Of a stretch of DNA of 10,741 bases, positions 7,404 to 10,741 are shown piece after piece (the stretch's first letter is position 1; every line of letters begins with the position of its first letter). This DNA comes from an uncultured Flavobacteriaceae bacterium (GTDB lineage Bacteria; Bacteroidota; Bacteroidia; Flavobacteriales; Flavobacteriaceae), in NCBI GenBank assembly GCA_947311815.1, contig CAMZMA010000152.1, positions 1 through 10,741 of the forward strand. Reading direction: 5' to 3'. A program made the translations under genes and the position numbers. The notes under the pieces were generated by a model. The model was not told the DNA's origin, made no database searches, and worked only from the letters and a program-made list of their open reading frames with translations.

Positions 7404-8591
7404 TTAACTTACAACTTCTTTAATTCTTTTAATAGCTTCTCTTAGTTGTAACTCAGAAGCTGCATACGATAATCGAATGCAATTAGGCGCTCCAAAAGCA
7501 TCGCCTGTTACGGTTGCAACATTGGCTTCTTCTAACAATAACATAGAAAAATCATTCGCATTTTGTATCTTTTTACTTTTAATAGTTTTGCCAAAGAAAG
7601 CCGAAATATCAGGAAAAACATAAAAAGCACCTTCAGGAATATTCAGTTTAAATCCGTTTATTTTTCCTAGTAAGTCTAAGACAATATTTCTACGCGATAG
7701 AAATTCATCTACCATAAATTGTACTTTTTTAGGCGATGCTAAAACAGCTGTTATGGCAGCTCTTTGCGCAATACAATTTGCTCCAGAAGTAATTTGTCCT
7801 TGCATTTTTGTACACGCTTTGGCAATCCATTGTGGTGCGCCAATATAACCGATTCTCCATCCTGTCATAGCAAAAGCTTTTGCTAATCCGTTTACGGTAA
7901 TGGTTCTGTCGTACATGTTTTCTATCGCAGCAAAACTAAAAGGTTTTGTTCCGTAGTTGATGTGTTCATAGATTTCGTCAGATAAAATAAATATCTTCGG
8001 ATGTTTCTCAAGCACTTTTGCCAAGGCTCTGTATTCTTCTTCGCTGTAAATACTTCCGCTAGGGTTGTTGGGCGAATTAAAGAAAATCATCTTTGTTTTT
8101 GGCGTAATTGCGGCTTCTAATTGTGCAGGTGTAATTTTAAAATCATCATCAATTGATGATGGTATTTCTACAAATTTCGCTTCACATAAAATGGCAATTG
8201 CCGAATAACTTACCCAATATGGTGCCGGAAGTAAAACTTCATCACCAGGATTTAAAAGGACTTGTGCTACATTGGCAATAGATTGTTTTGCACCTGTAGA
8301 AACCACAATTTGATTGGGTTTGTACTCTAAATGATTGTCGCGTTTAAATTTAGTGCAAATCGCTTCTTTCAATTCTACATAGCCATCAACAGGTGTGTAC
8401 GAATTGTAATTTTGATTGATAGCTTCAATAGCGGCATCTTTAATAAAATCTGGCGTATTAAAATCGGGTTCACCTAAACTTAAACTAATAATGTCTTTTC
8501 CTGCAGCTTTTAATTCTCTTGCTTTTGCTGCCATTGCCAATGTTTGAGAAATTGGTAAACTGTTAATTCTGTCTGATAATGGTTGTGGCAT
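7404..8591 (-). CDS. Class I pyridoxal-phosphate aminotransferase, aspartate type
   Basis: A 395-residue fold-type I aminotransferase, the length of the prokaryotic aspartate aminotransferase subgroup (Ib). It probably moves the amino group between aspartate and 2-oxoglutarate in the cytoplasm. Visible motifs are the N-terminal LSLGEPDFNTPDFI (37-50), STGAKQ near the phosphate site (98-103), NSPNNPSG (172-179), SDEIYEH with D205 contacting the cofactor pyridine nitrogen and Y208, the Schiff-base lysine K238 in NGLAKAFAMTGWRIG, and R373 in CIRLSYA as the substrate carboxylate arginine. Alanine rather than serine precedes the lysine, which the family pattern allows. Substrate range within this subgroup cannot be read from sequence (some members accept prephenate or aromatic substrates). 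It starts 20 bases after the desaturase stop, so the two are probably co-transcribed. Confidence 0.93.
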   Translation of the reverse strand: MPQPLSDRINSLPISQTLAMAAKARELKAAGKDIISLSLGEPDFNTPDFIKDAAIEAINQNYNSYTPVDGYVELKEAICTKFKRDNHLEYKPNQIVVSTGAKQSIANVAQVLLNPGDEVLLPAPYWVSYSAIAILCEAKFVEIPSSIDDDFKITPAQLEAAITPKTKMIFFNSPNNPSGSIYSEEEYRALAKVLEKHPKIFILSDEIYEHINYGTKPFSFAAIENMYDRTITVNGLAKAFAMTGWRIGYIGAPQWIAKACTKMQGQITSGANCIAQRAAITAVLASPKKVQFMVDEFLSRRNIVLDLLGKINGFKLNIPEGAFYVFPDISAFFGKTIKSKKIQNANDFSMLLLEEANVATVTGDAFGAPNCIRLSYAASELQLREAIKRIKEVVS

Positions 8592-8611
8592 TGTTGTGTT
8601 GTATGTGTTGG

Positions 8612-9703
8612 TTATGCTAATTGTGGGTTTTTTCCTAAATTCCCTAAATGATTAAAATGCTCTTTTAAGGCTTTTCTCATCGTTTTGTACTCATTGTACG
8701 GAAGATTAAATTCATTGGCTGTTTTCTTAACGATTTCAGCTAATTTATTGTAATGAACGTGAGAAATATGCGGAAAAATATGGTGTTCTACTTGATGATT
8801 TAATCCACCAGTATAAAAATTAACAATCCAATTACTGGGTGCAAAATTAGAGGTGGTGTATAATTGATGCACTGCCCAAGTATGCTCTAAATTCCCGTTT
8901 TTATCTGGCAAAGGCATTTCGGTATTTGGTACTACATGTGCTAGTTGAAAAACGACGCTTAAAATCATGCCTGCTGTGTAATGCATCACAAAAAAACCTA
9001 ATAATACTTGCCACCAAGCAAGGTCTAAAACGAGTAATGGTAAAACAATCCAAAGCGAATAATAGACTAATTTAGAAATGATTAGTTTAGTCCATTCTGT
9101 AGCAGGATTAGGAAATTTACCATACGACAATTTTCGTTTTAAGTAACTACGCATTTGCTTAATATCAGTAGTAATTGCCCAGTTGATGGTTAATAATCCG
9201 TATAAAAAAATAGAATAATATTTTTGAAATTTATGAATTTTCAACCATTTAGAATGTTTAGAAAAACGGATAATTCTACCAGCGTCAATATCTTCATCCA
9301 TTCCTTTTACATTGGTAAATGTATGGTGTAAAACATTGTGTTGCACTTTCCAATTATATACATTTCCAGCTAAAATATAAATACTACTTCCAAAGAGTTT
9401 GTTTACCCATTTTTTACTAGAAAACGAATCATGATTGCTATCGTGCATTACATTCATGCCAACTCCTGCCATACCAATTCCCATCACAATGGTTAGTAGT
9501 AACATCGCCCAATTTGGCATATTTACTGATAAAATTAAAATTAGCGGGACTAAAAATAAAACAAACATTAAAATGGCTTTAGAGTATAATCTCCAATCGC
9601 CAGTGCGTTTAATATTATTTTCTTTAAAATAATTGTTTACACGTTTGTTTAAGGTTCTGAAAAATTTTGCTTTGTCAATGCGCGAAAAATGAACTGTTTT
9701 CAT
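8612..9703 (-). CDS. Membrane fatty-acid desaturase (three histidine boxes)
   Basis: A 363-residue integral membrane di-iron desaturase that introduces a double bond into an acyl chain. It has the three iron-binding histidine boxes: HDSNH (87-91), HNVLHH (122-127) and QVEHH (304-308). The glutamine at the start of the third box is typical of front-end and acyl-lipid desaturases (COG3239 type) rather than the HxxHH stearoyl type. Hydrophobic blocks near 43-60, 66-86, 165-185 and 215-260 fit the usual four helices. No fused cytochrome b5 domain is present, so an external electron donor is needed. The preferred start is ATG at 9703. A TTG at 9727 would add eight residues, but it lies inside the likely -7 promoter element. 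Regioselectivity and substrate cannot be assigned. It is the first gene of a unit with the aminotransferase. Confidence 0.92.
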   Translation of the reverse strand: MKTVHFSRIDKAKFFRTLNKRVNNYFKENNIKRTGDWRLYSKAILMFVLFLVPLILILSVNMPNWAMLLLTIVMGIGMAGVGMNVMHDSNHDSFSSKKWVNKLFGSSIYILAGNVYNWKVQHNVLHHTFTNVKGMDEDIDAGRIIRFSKHSKWLKIHKFQKYYSIFLYGLLTINWAITTDIKQMRSYLKRKLSYGKFPNPATEWTKLIISKLVYYSLWIVLPLLVLDLAWWQVLLGFFVMHYTAGMILSVVFQLAHVVPNTEMPLPDKNGNLEHTWAVHQLYTTSNFAPSNWIVNFYTGGLNHQVEHHIFPHISHVHYNKLAEIVKKTANEFNLPYNEYKTMRKALKEHFNHLGNLGKNPQLA

Positions 9704-9724
9704 AATAGTTGTTTGTTTGTGTAA

Positions 9725-9732
9725 CAAAAATA
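9725..9732 (-). promoter_or_regulatory. Likely -7 element of the desaturase-aminotransferase unit
   Basis: On the minus strand this reads TATTTTTG, an exact match to the Bacteroidetes TAnnTTTG -7 consensus. Its distance from the ATG at 9703 gives a leader of about 15 bases. No clear TTTG -33 element is visible at the usual spacing. Confidence 0.55.
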
Positions 9733-9766
9733 GGTTTTTTTGTTAGAAAGATGATTTTAAAACGTA

Positions 9767-9774
9767 TATTTTTG
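9767..9774 (+). promoter_or_regulatory. Likely -7 element of rsmG
   Basis: This reads TATTTTTG, the same octamer as the divergent promoter on the other strand. The rsmG start follows 17 bases after it, which leaves a very short leader. A TTTG lies at 9739-9742, but its 24-base spacing is longer than the usual 19 or so. Confidence 0.5.
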
Positions 9775-9791
9775 TCGAATATTTTTTATCG

Positions 9792-10433
9792 ATGAACATA
9801 CTTTTAAAATACTTTGCGAATCTTACAGAGACACAGAAAGTGCAATTTTCTAAATTACAAGAATTATATGAAGATTGGAATTTGAAAATTAACGTAGTTT
9901 CTCGTAAAGATATTGATGAGCTGTATTTACGCCATGTATTGCATTCTTTGGCGATAGCGAAAGTGATTCAATTTAAAGCAGGAACAAAAATAATGGATGT
10001 AGGTACAGGTGGTGGTTTTCCTGGGATTCCGTTAGCAATTTTGTTTCCAGAAACACAATTTCATTTGGTAGATAGTATTGGTAAAAAAATAAAAGTTGTG
10101 AATGAAGTTGTTGAGGGTTTGGGCTTAGAAAACGTAAAAACTACTCATGGTAGAGTAGAAGAAGTGAAAGATACCTATGATTTTATTGTGAGTAGAGCCG
10201 TAGCGCAAATGGAAACTTTTGTGCGATGGAATAAAAATAAAGTGCATAAAAAACACAACCATTTACAAGATTTCGGATTAAAAAACGGGATTCTATACTT
10301 AAAAGGAGGCGATTTAACCGAAGAGTTGCAAGATTTTCCGAAGGCTAAAATTTACAATCTCCCAGATTTTTTTGAAGAAGAGTTCTTTGAAACAAAAAAA
10401 ATAGTGTATTTGCCGATGAAATATAAAGGTTAA
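9792..10433 (+). CDS. rsmG: RsmG, 16S rRNA m7G527 methyltransferase
   Basis: RsmG (formerly GidB) uses S-adenosylmethionine to methylate N7 of G527 in 16S rRNA; loss of this mark is known to give low-level streptomycin resistance. The 213-residue length is normal. It has the family's N-terminal pattern (WNLKINVVSRKD, 29-40, then LYLRHVLHSL, 44-53), the SAM-binding motif I MDVGTGGGFPGIPLAI (68-83), the acidic end of the next strand in HLVDSIGKK (91-99), and SRAVAQM (134-140), the usual RsmG segment. The ATG follows a TAnnTTTG-like site closely, and no upstream in-frame ATG competes. It stands alone, divergent from the desaturase, and is not paired with mnmG as in many other bacteria. Confidence 0.96.
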   Translation: MNILLKYFANLTETQKVQFSKLQELYEDWNLKINVVSRKDIDELYLRHVLHSLAIAKVIQFKAGTKIMDVGTGGGFPGIPLAILFPETQFHLVDSIGKKIKVVNEVVEGLGLENVKTTHGRVEEVKDTYDFIVSRAVAQMETFVRWNKNKVHKKHNHLQDFGLKNGILYLKGGDLTEELQDFPKAKIYNLPDFFEEEFFETKKIVYLPMKYKG

Positions 10434-10458
10434 AAACCATCTTAATTTTTTAAAACAT

Positions 10459-10610
10459 GTCATTGCGAGGCACGAAGCAATCTGTAAAAGCCAAAGGGTT
10501 TTTTAAGGATTCGAGTTCATTCATCGATAATTTTTTGCAATTTTAAAAAAAGATTTGTGAATCCGTGGCTTTTATAAAAAGTATGAGTTTGTCCTGTTGT
10601 TCGTAATGAC
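10459..10610. repeat. Palindromic intergenic repeat element, 152 bases
   Basis: The element has nested complementary arms. The outer arm GTCATTGCGA (10459-10468) pairs with TCGTAATGAC (10601-10610) with one wobble. The middle arm TAAAAGCCA (10485-10493) pairs exactly with TGGCTTTTA (10566-10574). The inner arm GGATTC (10507-10512) pairs exactly with GAATCC (10559-10564). The order is symmetrical, so the whole could fold as one long imperfect hairpin or cruciform. Its terminus matches that of the murG-murC element at 1540-1550. No transposase is present, so it would be a non-autonomous, REP- or MITE-like repeat; family membership is from memory of similar GTCATTGCGAGGCACGAAG sequences in other Bacteroidetes. 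Confidence 0.72.
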
Positions 10611-10673
10611 TTATTTGTTTTTTAAGACAGTTTTTTTAGAATATCAATTTGATTTTATAATGCGATCTTAAAT

Positions 10674-10712
10674 TCAAGTAATAAATGCGACTTTTTTGAA
10701 GTCATTATTTGA
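10674..10712. other. Imperfect hairpin
   Basis: TCAAGTAAT (10674-10682) pairs with ATTATTTGA (10704-10712), with one wobble. After a six-base one-sided bulge, GACTT (10689-10693) pairs with AAGTC (10699-10703) around a five-base loop. The stem is AT-rich and no immediate T-run follows, so a terminator role is doubtful; it may belong to an element or leader that continues past the window. Confidence 0.35.
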
Positions 10713-10741
10713 TTATATTTTTTCAGAAGAAAAAGGAACAG

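Larger units (their letters stand above)
10434..10741. other. Gene-free stretch downstream of rsmG
   Basis: These 308 bases to the window edge hold no convincing coding region on either strand. They contain the 152-base palindromic element at 10459-10610 and a small hairpin at 10674-10712. The rest is AT-rich sequence with T-runs. No good terminator directly follows rsmG; the palindrome itself may serve to end or stabilise that transcript. Confidence 0.7.

Noticed and set aside
9704..9727. TTG at 9727 as the desaturase start
   Set aside because: The codon falls within the TATTTTTG promoter element, so it would not be in the transcript; ATG at 9703 gives a sensible N terminus.
10457..10546. 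A 29-codon open frame beginning MSLRGTKQS downstream of rsmG
   Set aside because: It is read straight through the left part of the palindromic repeat; MSLRGTKQ-type peptides are the usual spurious translation of this repeat terminus.
1..10741. A new defence, phage or other accessory system
   Set aside because: All genes but one are recognised housekeeping genes in normal order and of normal length. There is no transposase, integrase, CRISPR array, tRNA or visible shift in composition.

Overview
The window is AT-rich chromosomal DNA from a member of the Bacteroidetes, most likely the family Flavobacteriaceae. Three things support this. The gene order ftsW-murG-murC-ftsQ-ftsA-ftsZ is that of the flavobacterial division and cell wall (dcw) cluster. 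FtsZ carries a long acidic linker and a tail ending NSFLHDNVD, which I recall as typical of flavobacterial FtsZ. Gene starts sit behind A/T-rich leaders without Shine-Dalgarno sites, and the promoter-like sites resemble TAnnTTTG. The genus cannot be fixed from the sequence; a marine genus such as Polaribacter or Tenacibaculum is a guess.

Layout. Bases 1-6898 (plus strand) hold the distal half of the dcw cluster: the 3' end of ftsW (septal glycan polymerase), murG (lipid II synthesis), murC (first amino-acid ligase of the peptidoglycan stem peptide), ftsQ (divisome scaffold), ftsA (membrane tether for FtsZ) and ftsZ (tubulin-like ring protein). The genes overlap or lie within 40 bases of each other, except for a 75-base gap between murG and murC that contains a 63-base imperfect palindrome. 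A strong rho-independent terminator follows ftsZ. Bases 6951-7344 carry a small orphan gene for a 72-residue protein with one C-terminal membrane helix, which I do not recognise. A hairpin terminator shared with the convergent genes follows it. Bases 7404-9703 (minus strand) hold a two-gene unit: a membrane fatty-acid desaturase, then a class I (aspartate-type) aminotransferase. A short divergent promoter region separates it from rsmG (plus strand, 16S rRNA m7G527 methyltransferase). The last 308 bases hold no gene but contain a 152-base palindromic element whose ends match the murG-murC element, and a second small hairpin.

How it works together. MurG and MurC act in peptidoglycan precursor synthesis, FtsW polymerises the product at the septum, and FtsQ, FtsA and FtsZ build the division machine, so the first six genes serve one process. 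The desaturase, aminotransferase and rsmG are housekeeping genes with no evident link to it. I find no defence system, CRISPR array, phage, transposase or RNA gene. The points worth a second look are the two related palindromic repeats, one of which supplies an in-frame ATG just upstream of murC, the small tail-anchored protein after ftsZ, and the repeated short motifs in the FtsZ linker.
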